Shown: positions 28,828 through 37,422, numbered from the stretch's first letter. The stretch: DNA of 64,000 nt from Anaerosporobacter faecicola (GCF_012070565.1 NZ_JAAQRO010000036.1:1-64000); one strand, 5' to 3'. Notes: generated by a model not told the origin, from the letters alone. Translations and numbers: made by a program.

Positions 28828-28990
28828 CTTGCTATTCTCATTTACTTTCATCATTTTATTATAGATGCATTTGATGAATATCCCATACAAATCCAATACC
28901 AATATACATAGTTTATTCAAATTGGTGCATACTACGACTATTCTTGGATTACAATTCACACTTGTCTATAAAGTGTAGATAGGAGTTATT

Positions 28991-29698
28991 ATGGAAGTCT
29001 TACAAGCAATCGTTACTGCACTCGGATCAATTATTACCTTATTCATATTAACCAAAATAATGGGCAATCGAGAAATGTCTCAATTAACCATGTTTGACTA
29101 TATCAACGGTATTACCATTGGCTCTATTGCTGCAGAAATGGCAACAACCGAATTTACTGACCTAACGAAACCTTTTGTCGCTATGATTGTCTACGCCTTA
29201 GTCGTTACAGCCTCTTCAAAAATCTGCGAGAAATCATTTAAAGCTCGTCGTATTATTGCCGGAAAATCTTCTATTTTATATGATAACGGAATTATCTTCG
29301 TGAAAAACCTAAAAAAAGCAAAGATGGACCTCAATGAATTCTTATCCCAATGTAGGATAGGTGGTTATTTTCAACTTTCCACTCTACAAACTGTTATTCT
29401 CGAATCGAACGGAAAACTAAGCTTTCTTCCGATTTCAACAGAACGTCCAGTTACCGGAAAAGATTTGCAACTCCAACCACAACAGGATCATGTGGTTGCA
29501 AATGTAATTATGGATGGGAAAATCATGTATGATAATCTGAAACATACTGGCAAAGATGAAAACTGGCTAAACAAACAACTAAAGGTTCATCAAGTACAAG
29601 AATTATCGCAAGTTCTTTTAGCTACTTGTGATAGTCAGAATACACTTAATGTATATATTAAGAACCCTTCTGATCAGCCTTATGATATACTAGAATGA
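28991..29698 (+). CDS. DUF421 (YetF-like) membrane protein
   Basis: The 235-residue protein has three N-terminal membrane helices with the DUF421 signature FILTKIMGNREMSQLTMFDY and then ITIGSIAAEMA. A cytosolic domain containing AGKSSILYDNGIIFVKNLKK, then MDLNEFLSQCRIGGYFQLST and ILESNGKLSFLP, follows. Bacillus paralogues (YetF, YrbG, YdfS) are abundant spore or vegetative membrane proteins of unclear function. AGGAG is seven bases before the ATG. It has its own terminator and stands alone. Confidence 0.85.
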   Translation: MEVLQAIVTALGSIITLFILTKIMGNREMSQLTMFDYINGITIGSIAAEMATTEFTDLTKPFVAMIVYALVVTASSKICEKSFKARRIIAGKSSILYDNGIIFVKNLKKAKMDLNEFLSQCRIGGYFQLSTLQTVILESNGKLSFLPISTERPVTGKDLQLQPQQDHVVANVIMDGKIMYDNLKHTGKDENWLNKQLKVHQVQELSQVLLATCDSQNTLNVYIKNPSDQPYDILE

Positions 29699-29731
29699 CC
29701 ACTTTCCCTATTGTACCCCCTCCCTATCGTA

Positions 29732-29787
29732 TGCTCGAACTTTGAAGTTATCCTACACCCCAAACTTCTTTGTTTCGAGCATTTTTA
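29732..29787 (+). terminator. Terminator after the DUF421 gene
   Basis: TGCTCGAAC ... AAGTT pairs with AACTT ... GTTTCGAGCA, followed by TTTTT. Confidence 0.75.
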
Positions 29788-29962
29788 CATATTAAATACA
29801 CCTCGGTGTGTCTTATACTTCTCCTTTCTGATTTTTTTTGATAAATTTCGACATTTTACGCACAAACGTATCATAATATGAATATAGTAAAGTATCAACT
29901 TCTATTGGTTGATGAACCAAGTATCCATTAACAATAGCCCCTAATTAAAATGGAGTGATTTT

Positions 29963-30637
29963 ATGTATAATTCCAATTACTACCCATACGACGGCCAATC
30001 ATGGGAATACAATAGACAATGCAATTGCTCAAATAATTGCTGTTGTAGATGTCCTGCTGGTACCCCTGGTGCTCCCGGTGCTCCCGGTGCTCCCGGTGCT
30101 CCCGGTGCTCCTGGTGCTCCTGGTGCTCCTGGTGCTCCTGGTGCTCCTGGCGCAAACGGAATCGGAGCAATTATACCATATGCTTCAGGAAGCAGTGTTG
30201 CTTTAGGCGTTAACACTGGAAATCTTAGTAGAAATGTCGGAATAATCGGATTTGGTGAAGATACCACTGAAAATACAACGATTAATACACCTATTACAAC
30301 GGTAAATGATTTGCAAGCATTTGCTTTTGTTGCTCCTAGAACATTAACATTAAGTTCCATTGCTCTTGCCGCAGTTGGTCAATCCGTAACAGCAACTAAC
30401 GCAACTATTACTGCACAAATCTATACTGCTGCACCAAATAGCACTACATTTACGCCATTTCCAGGTGCATCTATTACGATTCCTGCACCTACAACCAATA
30501 ACTCCTCTGGTAATTTTGCTAATATAACGGGTACTATTGCTGCAGGCACGCGTGTACTTTTTGTTGTATATGCTTCAAGTACTTCCACCAGTGGCGTTGT
30601 AAATGTATTTTTGAATGGTTCACTAGGCACTACCTAA
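29963..30637 (+). CDS. Collagen-like spore-surface protein with BclB-type C-terminal domain
   Basis: The 224-residue protein has a Cys/Asn/Tyr-rich N-terminus with CNCSNNCCCRC, then about ten collagen Gly-X-Y triplets (almost all Gly-Ala-Pro, residues 33-63). A C-terminal domain beginning GIGAIIPYASGSSVALGVNT, with GIIGFG, follows. This domain is typical of BclB-like exosporium glycoproteins. It probably trimerises through the C-terminal head and sits on the spore coat or exosporium, with Thr/Ser-rich stretches available for glycosylation. AGTGATTTT and ATG follow a weak ribosome site. Expression in the mother cell is expected, but I could not identify a convincing SigE or SigK promoter. Confidence 0.85.
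   Translation: MYNSNYYPYDGQSWEYNRQCNCSNNCCCRCPAGTPGAPGAPGAPGAPGAPGAPGAPGAPGAPGANGIGAIIPYASGSSVALGVNTGNLSRNVGIIGFGEDTTENTTINTPITTVNDLQAFAFVAPRTLTLSSIALAAVGQSVTATNATITAQIYTAAPNSTTFTPFPGASITIPAPTTNNSSGNFANITGTIAAGTRVLFVVYASSTSTSGVVNVFLNGSLGTT
30068..30148 (+). repeat. 9-bp tandem repeats encoding Gly-Ala-Pro
   Basis: Nine perfect units: four GGTGCTCCC followed by five GGTGCTCCT, inside the collagen-like gene. The block arrangement points to slipped-strand expansion from two seed units. Confidence 0.97.
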
Positions 30638-30669
30638 CAGTCCTTTCTGCAAAAGGATAACGATTTAAA

Positions 30670-30704
30670 AATAGCCAGCCAATAATATGGCTGGCTATTT
30701 TTAA
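30670..30704. terminator. Bidirectional terminator between convergent genes
   Basis: AATAGCCAGCCA and TGGCTGGCTATT form a perfect 12-bp stem with a six-base loop, flanked by T-runs on both strands. It serves the collagen-like gene and the AIM24 gene. Confidence 0.92.
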
Positions 30705-30758
30705 TTTCCAGTATGTACATGTTTACATAAAAGGTAATGTTTTTAGATACAACTATCT

Positions 30759-31439
30759 TTACTTACCATTAGGAAAGAATCCACGTAATACAGAGGCAAC
30801 ATTACTGATTGGCATTGTTTGCAGTAACACTCTTCCTGGGCCAGAGATTACCGTGTTGAAGATTCCCTCCCCCCCAAATAACATATTCTTAACTCCTGGT
30901 ACCGTTTGAATATCCATTGAACAAGTTGCATCCATTGCAGCTAAATATCCTGTATCTACTACAATTGATTGCCCTTGTTGTAAGGTATACTCAACCACAT
31001 GACCATCAATCTCAATAAAAGCTTTTCCTCTTCCCGATAACTTCTGCATGATAAAACCTTCTCCGCCAAATAAACCTGCACCTAATTTCTTACGAAAATG
31101 AACCGATAATTCAACACCTGCTTCTGATGCAAGAAATGCAGATTTTTGTACGATCAAGTCTCTTCCTGGCTCAATCTCAAACATACGAATGGATCCTGGA
31201 AAACTGGAAGCAAATGCAATCATACCAGGTCCACCTTGAGCTGTATAAATATTTTGAAAAATTGCTTCTCCAGCAAACATTCTTCCTAATGCTTTTCCAA
31301 CACCACCATTAGAACTGGTCTCCATTCGCATATTAGGTGACATCCAACTCATGGATCCTCGCTCTGTAATCATTTTTTCTCCATTTTCCAGATGACAAAT
31401 CACAACTGGTAGTGATTCTCCTTGTAATTCATAATTCAT
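30759..31439 (-). CDS. AIM24 family protein (TIGR00266)
   Basis: The 226-residue protein is made of beta-strand repeats typical of the AIM24/DUF124 family. It shows MITERGSMSWMSPNMRMETS, FQNIYTAQGGPGMIAFASSF, LFGGEGFIMQKLSGRGKAFI and a later LFGGEGIFNTVISGPGRVLL. Bacterial members are widespread with no settled function, and the fungal Aim24 is mitochondrial. The start is odd: the heptamer ATGAATT occurs three times in tandem (31426-31446). The reading frame of the protein uses the middle copy, while AAGGAG is best spaced for the first copy, which opens a five-codon ORF. Confidence 0.85.
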   Translation of the reverse strand: MNYELQGESLPVVICHLENGEKMITERGSMSWMSPNMRMETSSNGGVGKALGRMFAGEAIFQNIYTAQGGPGMIAFASSFPGSIRMFEIEPGRDLIVQKSAFLASEAGVELSVHFRKKLGAGLFGGEGFIMQKLSGRGKAFIEIDGHVVEYTLQQGQSIVVDTGYLAAMDATCSMDIQTVPGVKNMLFGGEGIFNTVISGPGRVLLQTMPISNVASVLRGFFPNGK

Positions 31440-31446
31440 AATTCAT
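31426..31446 (-). repeat. Three-copy 7-bp repeat at the AIM24 start codon
   Basis: ATGAATT x3 on the minus strand. Each copy supplies an ATG in a different frame. Only the middle one (31437-31439) leads into the long gene. The upstream ATG (31444-31446) is followed by four sense codons and TGA. Confidence 0.9.
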
Positions 31447-31596
31447 AGTAACTGTCTCCTTCCCGTTCACCCGTTATAGATGATACTATCTGTATTATAC
31501 TTCATAATCCACACTTATCCAACCATTTGTAGTAATAGATTCTTACTTACATCTTCCTTATGTGAGAGTTCACTTTCTCTCGTGGATTACTATCGG

Positions 31597-31614
31597 GAAA
31601 GTCAGAGAACTTTC
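31597..31614. repeat. Dispersed GGAAAGT hairpin, copy 2
   Basis: GAAAGT/ACTTTC with a six-base loop, directly left of the large palindromic element. It resembles the copies at 20534 and 46638. Confidence 0.5.
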
Positions 31615-31615
31615 A

Positions 31616-31901
31616 TTATAGGGTTCGAGTGTCAAAAGCCCTTATTTATTTTGAGGTCAGTCAATTTGCACAATTTAAGTTTGTATAACATGTAATACAG
31701 GACATAGTTCAATCGCAACACGCTCTCGCTTGGATGAAGTTCGTAGTGGTACATAAGGCTCTAAAGTACAGAGCCAAAGTACCAACGACTTCATACAGTT
31801 GCTCATCAAACTATGTCCTGTATTACATGAGATTAGCTAGTGTTTGTGCAAATTAACGAAAGAAAGTTTTAATAAGGGCTTTTGACACCCTAATCATTAT
31901 A
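31616..31901. repeat. Palindromic element of about 260-285 bp, MITE-like or structured RNA
   Basis: The two halves of this gene-free stretch are near-complementary. The outer arms are GTGTCAAAAGCCCTTATT (31629-31646) and AATAAGGGCTTTTGACAC (31871-31888). Middle arms ATGTAATACAGGACATAGTT and AACTATGTCCTGTATTACAT also match perfectly. The apex is GGCTCT/AGAGCC at 31757-31775, inside GGTAC/GTACC. Inner parts such as ATTTGCAC/GTGCAAAT match as well. The sequence could fold into one long hairpin of more than 120 bp with bulges. A 21-base piece of the same arm recurs at 62986-63010. Confidence 0.85.
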
Positions 31902-31906
31902 GAAAA

Positions 31907-31935
31907 AAAGACGCCCTTCTTAATGGGACGTCTTT
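31907..31935 (-). terminator. Terminator of the lacI-esterase transcript
   Basis: AAAGACGCCC (31907-31916) and GGGACGTCTTT (31925-31935) pair with one bulge. Seven T follow on the minus strand. It lies 36 bases after the esterase stop. Confidence 0.85.
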
Positions 31936-31970
31936 CACTCTATTATGTTATATAATCATTCACCTTTTGC

Positions 31971-33089
31971 TCAGCCAATCACAGATACAAGATAAAAAGG
32001 TACTTCCATCTTTTTATTCATTTCTTCACCTTCAACGATTGTAATCTGTACGGTATGTTTTTTTCGTTCCCCATGCTCTAAGACTGTGGTAAGTTCTAAT
32101 TTGTCTCCCCACGTCTCATCAAAATTACCATCTAACAAGACCGCCTTGTCTGTTTTACCATCGATCACCACACTTGCAATAGGAGCCGGTTGCTTTACGG
32201 ATCTTCTGTATTGAATTGCGAGAGAACTTGCCTCTACAACAAAGGTTATATGTGCCCCTTTCTCACGCGCTGTCCAACCATGCTTAAAACAGTCTGTAAT
32301 ATCCTTCTGCTCACTTTGATCCACATCAAATCCTTCCCCTTGCCATAGAATGTTCTTGTTCTGATAGCGAACAACATTTTCATAGTCATTGTATGTCATT
32401 GGTACTTTTTGCTGTTCTTCTACTTCTTCCTCATTCTCTTTAACTTTGTTAATCTTCTCAAGAAAATAAGTAACCATAGAAGCAACCAAAGCATGCCCTT
32501 TATCATTAGGATGCAAATCATCTGGTGTGATCTCTCTATTTAAAATCTGACCAGAAACCACTTGCGGATATATACTACTTTGCATACTGATGCAAGGGAG
32601 TTGATAATATCTTCCGATCTTTCCATGTTGTAGCTGTGCATTACCACCTGTATGATAATACACATTATGTAAAAGCATAACTGCAGGTTTTTCCGATGAA
32701 TAATACACTTTACGAACCAATCCTTCGTATGTTTCCAAAAAATGTTCATCACTCTCATCATTTACGGAGAATTCAATAATCACAAAATCAGGTTTCTTGG
32801 ATAATAAGTCCGCTTCCACTCTCGCAACTCCAAACTGAGACGTTGTTCCTCCAATCCCAGCATTCACATAAGTAAACGCCGTATTGGGAAATGTATCTTC
32901 CCACCATTTAAAAATCTGATATGCGTAACAAGTTGTTGGAAGAGAAGACAAACTCCCCTGGGTGATGGAACCGCCAATAAACCCAATGGTCAATGCCTCT
33001 TTTGCTGCTGCTCTTTGTAAAACGTTCTTTAATCGACTGCAATTTCCTCGATTGAAAATTGCAGCTTCACGATCTATCATATCATACAT
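31971..33089 (-). CDS. SGNH/GDSL esterase, candidate carbohydrate acetyl esterase
   Basis: The 372-residue protein has an N-terminal SGNH hydrolase domain. Its blocks are IGFIGGSITQGS (nucleophile Ser41), GIGGTTS (Gly block), IIEFSVNDES (Asn110) and ITPDDLHPNDKGH (Asp190/191 and His193). Residues about 240-372 form a second beta-rich, CBM-like domain. No signal peptide is visible, so it acts inside the cell. Two-domain SGNH esterases beside GH130 enzymes in Roseburia-type mannan loci (families CE2 and CE17) remove acetyl groups from imported mannooligosaccharides, and that role fits here. The family assignment is inference. AAAGGAG is about 10 bases upstream, and it follows the lacI-type regulator by 47 bases. 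Confidence 0.75.
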   Translation of the reverse strand: MYDMIDREAAIFNRGNCSRLKNVLQRAAAKEALTIGFIGGSITQGSLSSLPTTCYAYQIFKWWEDTFPNTAFTYVNAGIGGTTSQFGVARVEADLLSKKPDFVIIEFSVNDESDEHFLETYEGLVRKVYYSSEKPAVMLLHNVYYHTGGNAQLQHGKIGRYYQLPCISMQSSIYPQVVSGQILNREITPDDLHPNDKGHALVASMVTYFLEKINKVKENEEEVEEQQKVPMTYNDYENVVRYQNKNILWQGEGFDVDQSEQKDITDCFKHGWTAREKGAHITFVVEASSLAIQYRRSVKQPAPIASVVIDGKTDKAVLLDGNFDETWGDKLELTTVLEHGERKKHTVQITIVEGEEMNKKMEVPFYLVSVIG

Positions 33090-33136
33090 TATAGTAAAAC
33101 TCCTTTCAAAGCTGGTGTATCTCTATACCATTCAAA

Positions 33137-34162
33137 TTACTCGGAGATTTTTGCAACACTATCCTTATGCACCACTCTACCTTGAACAATCACAACACTA
33201 GGTTTGTAGTTAGGTGTTGCTATCTTCTTGATAATATTATGAATGATACGTCTGGCCATTTCTTTAAAATCAACTTCATAAGATGTAATTCCAATATTAC
33301 TCATTCCTGGATATAAGTAATTATCAAATCCTACGATTGAGACATCTTCCGGAACCCGATACCCTTTATCTTGTAAAATCTTAATTACATAACTTGCTGT
33401 TAGGTCACAGTTACACACAAAAGCAGTTGGCATATCCTTTCGTATGATGTCTTCTGGGCTTACCTCAATTGTTGCAATATCAGAGATCCGGTCTTCTATG
33501 ATCCACTCTTTCTTAATCGTAACCTTATGTTCCATTAATGCTTTTGCATAACCAAAATAACGGTCCGTAATACTATCCGTTGCTAAGATAGTTCCAACAT
33601 AACCAATCTTGGTATGTCCCATTTCAAACAGATAGTTAGTCAACATATAGGAACCAAAATAACTGTTTGAGATAACCGCATCACAGGATTCTTTTTCATC
33701 ATAGAAATCAAGATAGATCACAGGTACACCTGCACGCGTATTCAAGCATTGTAGATATGCATCTTGTAAACGTCCAATAACAATTACCCCATCAACTTTT
33801 TGTTCCTGTACTAATTTGGGTAACTGTAATTTAATCTCATCATCTTTGCTTACCACTTCAAGCAAGGTAAAACAACCTTTTGCAACTGCACGCTGTGTAA
33901 CAGCCTGGTACATCTGCCAATAGAAGGAATCATATTTATCCAAGAACATCTCGCTGATAATGACACCAATATTATAACTTGTATTCTCTGCTTCTCGCTT
34001 AATTGCAGAAGGTTGACGATATCCCATTTCATCTGCTAGCTTTTTTATCTTCTCCCGTAGTTCTTCACTAACACCCTTTTGGTCAGATAATGCTTTTGAA
34101 ACCGTTACCGTACTAACATTCAATTTTACAGCGATGTCTGCTAATTTCACTGATTTAGCCAT
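33137..34162 (-). CDS. LacI family transcriptional regulator
   Basis: The 341-residue regulator has the N-terminal LacI helix-turn-helix (VKLADIAVKLNVSTVTVSKA) and hinge, then a periplasmic-binding-protein-like effector domain (YNIGVIISEMF, then DGVIVIGRL, DAVISNSYFGSYMLTNYLFE, VSIVGFDNYLYPGMSNIGIT). Effectors are usually a sugar or oligosaccharide. It is transcribed with the SGNH esterase from its own promoter, and an inverted repeat lies just downstream of that promoter. Regulation of the neighbouring GH130/ABC genes is likely. GGAAGG precedes the ATG. Confidence 0.92.
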   Translation of the reverse strand: MAKSVKLADIAVKLNVSTVTVSKALSDQKGVSEELREKIKKLADEMGYRQPSAIKREAENTSYNIGVIISEMFLDKYDSFYWQMYQAVTQRAVAKGCFTLLEVVSKDDEIKLQLPKLVQEQKVDGVIVIGRLQDAYLQCLNTRAGVPVIYLDFYDEKESCDAVISNSYFGSYMLTNYLFEMGHTKIGYVGTILATDSITDRYFGYAKALMEHKVTIKKEWIIEDRISDIATIEVSPEDIIRKDMPTAFVCNCDLTASYVIKILQDKGYRVPEDVSIVGFDNYLYPGMSNIGITSYEVDFKEMARRIIHNIIKKIATPNYKPSVVIVQGRVVHKDSVAKISE

Positions 34163-34312
34163 ATACTTTTCCTTCCTTTATTCCAATGATATTAGGGGTC
34201 AAGGGTACATTCACCCCCGATACCCACAGATTGGTATTCCTCCACGTCTGGTATCCCAATACATATGAACTTTTACCCTTGTATCCTATATATTTTAAGT
34301 AAGTCCATCGTA

Positions 34313-34334
34313 ATTTAGCTAATTTTAGCTAAAT
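34313..34334 (-). promoter_or_regulatory. Operator-like palindrome for the LacI regulator
   Basis: Two TTAGCTAA palindromes (34315-34322 and 34325-34332) form a 22-bp inverted repeat, ATTTAGCTAA-TT-TTAGCTAAAT. It starts about 10 bases downstream of the -10 box, the place for autorepression. Confidence 0.65.
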
Positions 34335-34344
34335 ATTTAATATC

Positions 34345-34373
34345 ATATTAATTTCTTTACTCTTTTTTGTCAA
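34345..34373 (-). promoter_or_regulatory. Promoter of the lacI-esterase pair
   Basis: Minus-strand TTGACA (34368-34373), 17-base spacer, TAATAT (34345-34350). The leader to the regulator start is about 175 bases and contains G/C-rich small dyads. Confidence 0.75.
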
Positions 34374-34419
34374 GATTTTTTTGTATATGACCGCCTCTTT
34401 TGATACTCTTTCTACATAA

Positions 34420-35442
34420 CTAGCGAATACCAATTTCCGTATCGGTGGACGTAACCGAACTATTTTCCTTGATGTAATCTACAATTGCATCAATTTCGGT
34501 GAATGCTAATCCAACATAACTGTCAGCGGCACCATAATAAATTGCAATCTTTCCAGATTCTGCGTCGTGAATGGTTGCACAAGGAAAGCAAACATTCGGA
34601 ACAAATCCATGTTCTTCATACCATTCTTCTGGAGTTAATATAAAGTTTTCGCAACGATACTTAACGATGGAAGGCTGCTCTAAATCTAAAATTGCACCTC
34701 CGATGGAATACACATAACCGTTACAAGTACCAGTCACACCATGATAGAACAATAACCAACCTTCTGATGTTTCAATAGGAGCAGCTCCTCCACCGATCTT
34801 CAAGGATTGCCACCATTCATTACCTTTGCTCATTACATGTCTATGTTTTCCCCAATATACCAGATCAGGGCTCTCACTTAAAAAGATATCACCAAATGGT
34901 GTATGTCCACTATCTGACGGTCTGGATAACAGCACATAGTTTCCATTAATTTTACGTGGGAATAAAACCGCATTCCGATTAAATGGGAGAAATGGATTCT
35001 CTAGTCTTGTGAATGTTTTAAAATCTGTGGTCTTTGCCATACCAATTGCTGCTCCATAGAAATCTTGGCACCATATGATATAATAGGTATCCTCCACTTT
35101 TACCAAACGAGGGTCGTATGCGTAACGAGGTAAGAAAGTTTCTCCTTTTTCGTTTACAAAATTAATCTTCTCTTCATCAATTTCCCAATGTATGGCATCT
35201 TTACTTCTTCCAAGATAGATATATGGAATACCATTTACCTGCTCACCTCGGAACACACCAATGAATTCTCCTTCATAAGGCATGACCGCACTATTGAAAA
35301 TGCGCGCTACCCCTTTTACAGGGTTTCTTCCGATGATGGGATTCTCCGAATAGCGCCATACTGGTGCATCCTTTAATCCCTCCGGTCTTTCCTGCCATGG
35401 TACATTTGGTACTGGTTGACTAATGATTTTCACTTTACTCAT
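34420..35442 (-). CDS. GH130 glycoside phosphorylase (probable beta-mannooligosaccharide phosphorylase)
   Basis: The 340-residue five-bladed propeller enzyme belongs to GH130. It has NPVKGVARIFNSAVMPYEGE, GRSKDAIHWE, the catalytic Asp110 in YAYDPRLVKVEDTYYI, and the phosphate-binding region IGGGAAPIETSEGWLLFYHG. GH130 enzymes cleave beta-1,4- or beta-1,2-mannosides with phosphate to give mannose-1-phosphate, saving ATP. Its exact linkage (mannosylglucose, mannooligosaccharide or beta-1,2-mannan) cannot be fixed from sequence alone. It ends the binding protein-permease-permease-GH130 operon and is cytoplasmic, fitting intracellular phosphorolysis of imported oligosaccharides. Confidence 0.88.
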   Translation of the reverse strand: MSKVKIISQPVPNVPWQERPEGLKDAPVWRYSENPIIGRNPVKGVARIFNSAVMPYEGEFIGVFRGEQVNGIPYIYLGRSKDAIHWEIDEEKINFVNEKGETFLPRYAYDPRLVKVEDTYYIIWCQDFYGAAIGMAKTTDFKTFTRLENPFLPFNRNAVLFPRKINGNYVLLSRPSDSGHTPFGDIFLSESPDLVYWGKHRHVMSKGNEWWQSLKIGGGAAPIETSEGWLLFYHGVTGTCNGYVYSIGGAILDLEQPSIVKYRCENFILTPEEWYEEHGFVPNVCFPCATIHDAESGKIAIYYGAADSYVGLAFTEIDAIVDYIKENSSVTSTDTEIGIR

Positions 35443-35460
35443 TGTATACTCCTCTCTACG

Positions 35461-36318
35461 TTATCCTTTTACCGCACCTGCAGTTATTCCATTGTAAATC
35501 TGCTTTTGACATATAATGAATACAAACAATGCTGGCAATAAGGAGATGATAACACCTGCACATATTAAGTTATAACGGCTTCCAAGTGGTCCGGTGAAGG
35601 AATACAAGGAAATTGCTACCGTACGTAATTCTGGTCTTTGTAGATATAAGTTCGCACTATAATATTCATTATACGTACTAACCCCTTTCAAGATCATACT
35701 TGTTACAATTGCAGGTCGAAGCAACGGTAACATGATCTTCCAATAGATCTGCATATAGGAAGCTCCATCGATAATCGCAGATTCATCTAAGGAAACGGAG
35801 ATATTCTCCATAAATTGAATAAATATATAGATAGAAATAACATCGGTTCCCATCATCATGATAATATAGCCATAAAGATGATTGATGAATCCAAGTTGTT
35901 GCATGATATTATAAACGGATATCTGCATTGCAACACCTGGTAATAATGAGGCGAATAGGAACAGATTACGAATCAATGCATTCCCAAGGAAGTTGAAACG
36001 GTTTAATACATATGCCAATTGTGTTCCAATTAAGATTGAACCAATTAAAACACAAACTAACACGATGGTTGAGTTCAAAAATGCTCTTCCCATGTTTGCC
36101 ATTTTGAAAGCACTTATGAAATTATCAAAATTCAGCCAATTCTCCGGTAATGTCATTACATTGGTACTCTGGTATTCCGCATCGGTTTTGAAAGCAGTAA
36201 TCACACAGGATACGATCGGTATGACTGCTACAAAACTAAAGAATACCAGTGAAAAATATTTGATAAATATCGCAGAGATTTGTCCGACGCCATAATGTTT
36301 TCTTCGTTTCGCTGCCAT
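35461..36318 (-). CDS. Carbohydrate ABC transporter permease (MalG/AraQ type)
   Basis: The 285-residue inner-membrane protein has six predicted helices and the EAA loop as SLDESAIIDGASYMQIYWKI followed by MLPLLRP. It is the second subunit of a CUT1-type importer. Its start directly follows the stop of the first permease gene, and the GH130 gene follows by 18 bases. No ATPase gene is in the locus, so a shared MsmK-like ATPase elsewhere presumably energises it, as is usual for CUT1 systems in Firmicutes. Confidence 0.93.
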   Translation of the reverse strand: MAAKRRKHYGVGQISAIFIKYFSLVFFSFVAVIPIVSCVITAFKTDAEYQSTNVMTLPENWLNFDNFISAFKMANMGRAFLNSTIVLVCVLIGSILIGTQLAYVLNRFNFLGNALIRNLFLFASLLPGVAMQISVYNIMQQLGFINHLYGYIIMMMGTDVISIYIFIQFMENISVSLDESAIIDGASYMQIYWKIMLPLLRPAIVTSMILKGVSTYNEYYSANLYLQRPELRTVAISLYSFTGPLGSRYNLICAGVIISLLPALFVFIICQKQIYNGITAGAVKG

Positions 36319-37314
36319 CTATACCGCCTCCTTTTGTTTCTTACTTACTTTGTTCCTACGACGTTTCTTTGATGTAACTACTTCATCTTCAGCATTTGCA
36401 TTCCGAAACGCAAACTTAAAGAACAACTTTTGTAAGATTGTTGCAGTAAAGATTATCATCAATAGTACGATAGCCATTGCAGAAGCTAAACCAACCTTTT
36501 GGTTCGTATGCGCAATTCGGTTCATTACTACAAAATATGTAGCGGTTCCATTTCCTCCATTCGTGATAACATATGGTGGTTCAAATGCACTAAGAGAACC
36601 GGTAATCGATAGGATAATGTTCAACGTTACAATGGTTTTGATACTAGGTAAGATGATATGCATAAATTGTTGGAATTTATTCGCACCGTCCAGTTCAGCC
36701 GCTTCATACATCTCTGCATCTACAGACATGATTGCCCCGATAAACAGGACCATGTTCTGTCCAAAATATCTCCAAACAGATGTACCCACAAGGGAGACAT
36801 TATTAAGTCCCTGCGTTCTCAACCAAAACGGAAGATTTTCAAGATTAAAACCACACCATTGCAGTACGGTATCAAATACAAAACCTCTTGTGTAGAAAAA
36901 CTTAAAGATAAATCCAATTGCAATCCCATTAATTAAGAATGGGAAAAACATAAATCCCTTGAAGATATTGCCACCTTTTGTTTTAAAGCTTAACATAGTA
37001 GCCAAATACAGTGCGATAACTAGCTGCACAATCGATCCTGCCATATAATACAAGCATAATTTTAAGGAACTAAAAATCTGTTTATTCTCAAATACTTCTT
37101 TATAATTATCTAGGCCAACATAGGTCCGTGTACCTGTATATTTCATTTTATAAAAACTGAATTTGAACATCTCCGCAAACGGAAAATATGTAAATAAAAA
37201 TAATAACAAAAGAGGGATGAACATAAATGCAAATATAATAATAGCTTGTTGTCCTTTCCTACTTCTTAAACGTTGGCGCAAGGACTTTTTTCTATGGTCT
37301 GTATAGGTTATCAT
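36319..37314 (-). CDS. Carbohydrate ABC transporter permease (MalF/UgpA type)
   Basis: The 331-residue membrane protein has an N-terminal basic segment, a first helix IIIFAFMFIPLLLLFLFTYF and the EAA motif AEMYEAAELDGANKFQQFMH followed by IILPSI. The tail is strongly basic (KKRRRNKVSKKQKEA). It pairs with the downstream MalG-type permease. AGGAGGG precedes the ATG. Confidence 0.93.
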   Translation of the reverse strand: MITYTDHRKKSLRQRLRSRKGQQAIIIFAFMFIPLLLLFLFTYFPFAEMFKFSFYKMKYTGTRTYVGLDNYKEVFENKQIFSSLKLCLYYMAGSIVQLVIALYLATMLSFKTKGGNIFKGFMFFPFLINGIAIGFIFKFFYTRGFVFDTVLQWCGFNLENLPFWLRTQGLNNVSLVGTSVWRYFGQNMVLFIGAIMSVDAEMYEAAELDGANKFQQFMHIILPSIKTIVTLNIILSITGSLSAFEPPYVITNGGNGTATYFVVMNRIAHTNQKVGLASAMAIVLLMIIFTATILQKLFFKFAFRNANAEDEVVTSKKRRRNKVSKKQKEAV

Positions 37315-37422
37315 ATAACCCTCCTTCTATTTGATAGTACGTGCTGTTGCATATTGTGTATTAATACCATCTGCAACAGCACGTATTCCACATCATTTTA
37401 CCAATGGATTACTTATATGTCC

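Noticed and set aside
29870-29900. SigK or SigE promoter before the collagen-like gene (CATAATATGA)
   Set aside because: The -10 match is partial and no -35 element stands at the right distance.
29955-30360. Overlapping ORFs on both strands with Val-Leu-Pro, Glu-His-Gln or Gly-Ala-Pro repeats
   Set aside because: They are alternative readings of the same 9-bp tandem repeat. Only the plus-strand 29963 frame has a Cys-rich leader and a known C-terminal domain.
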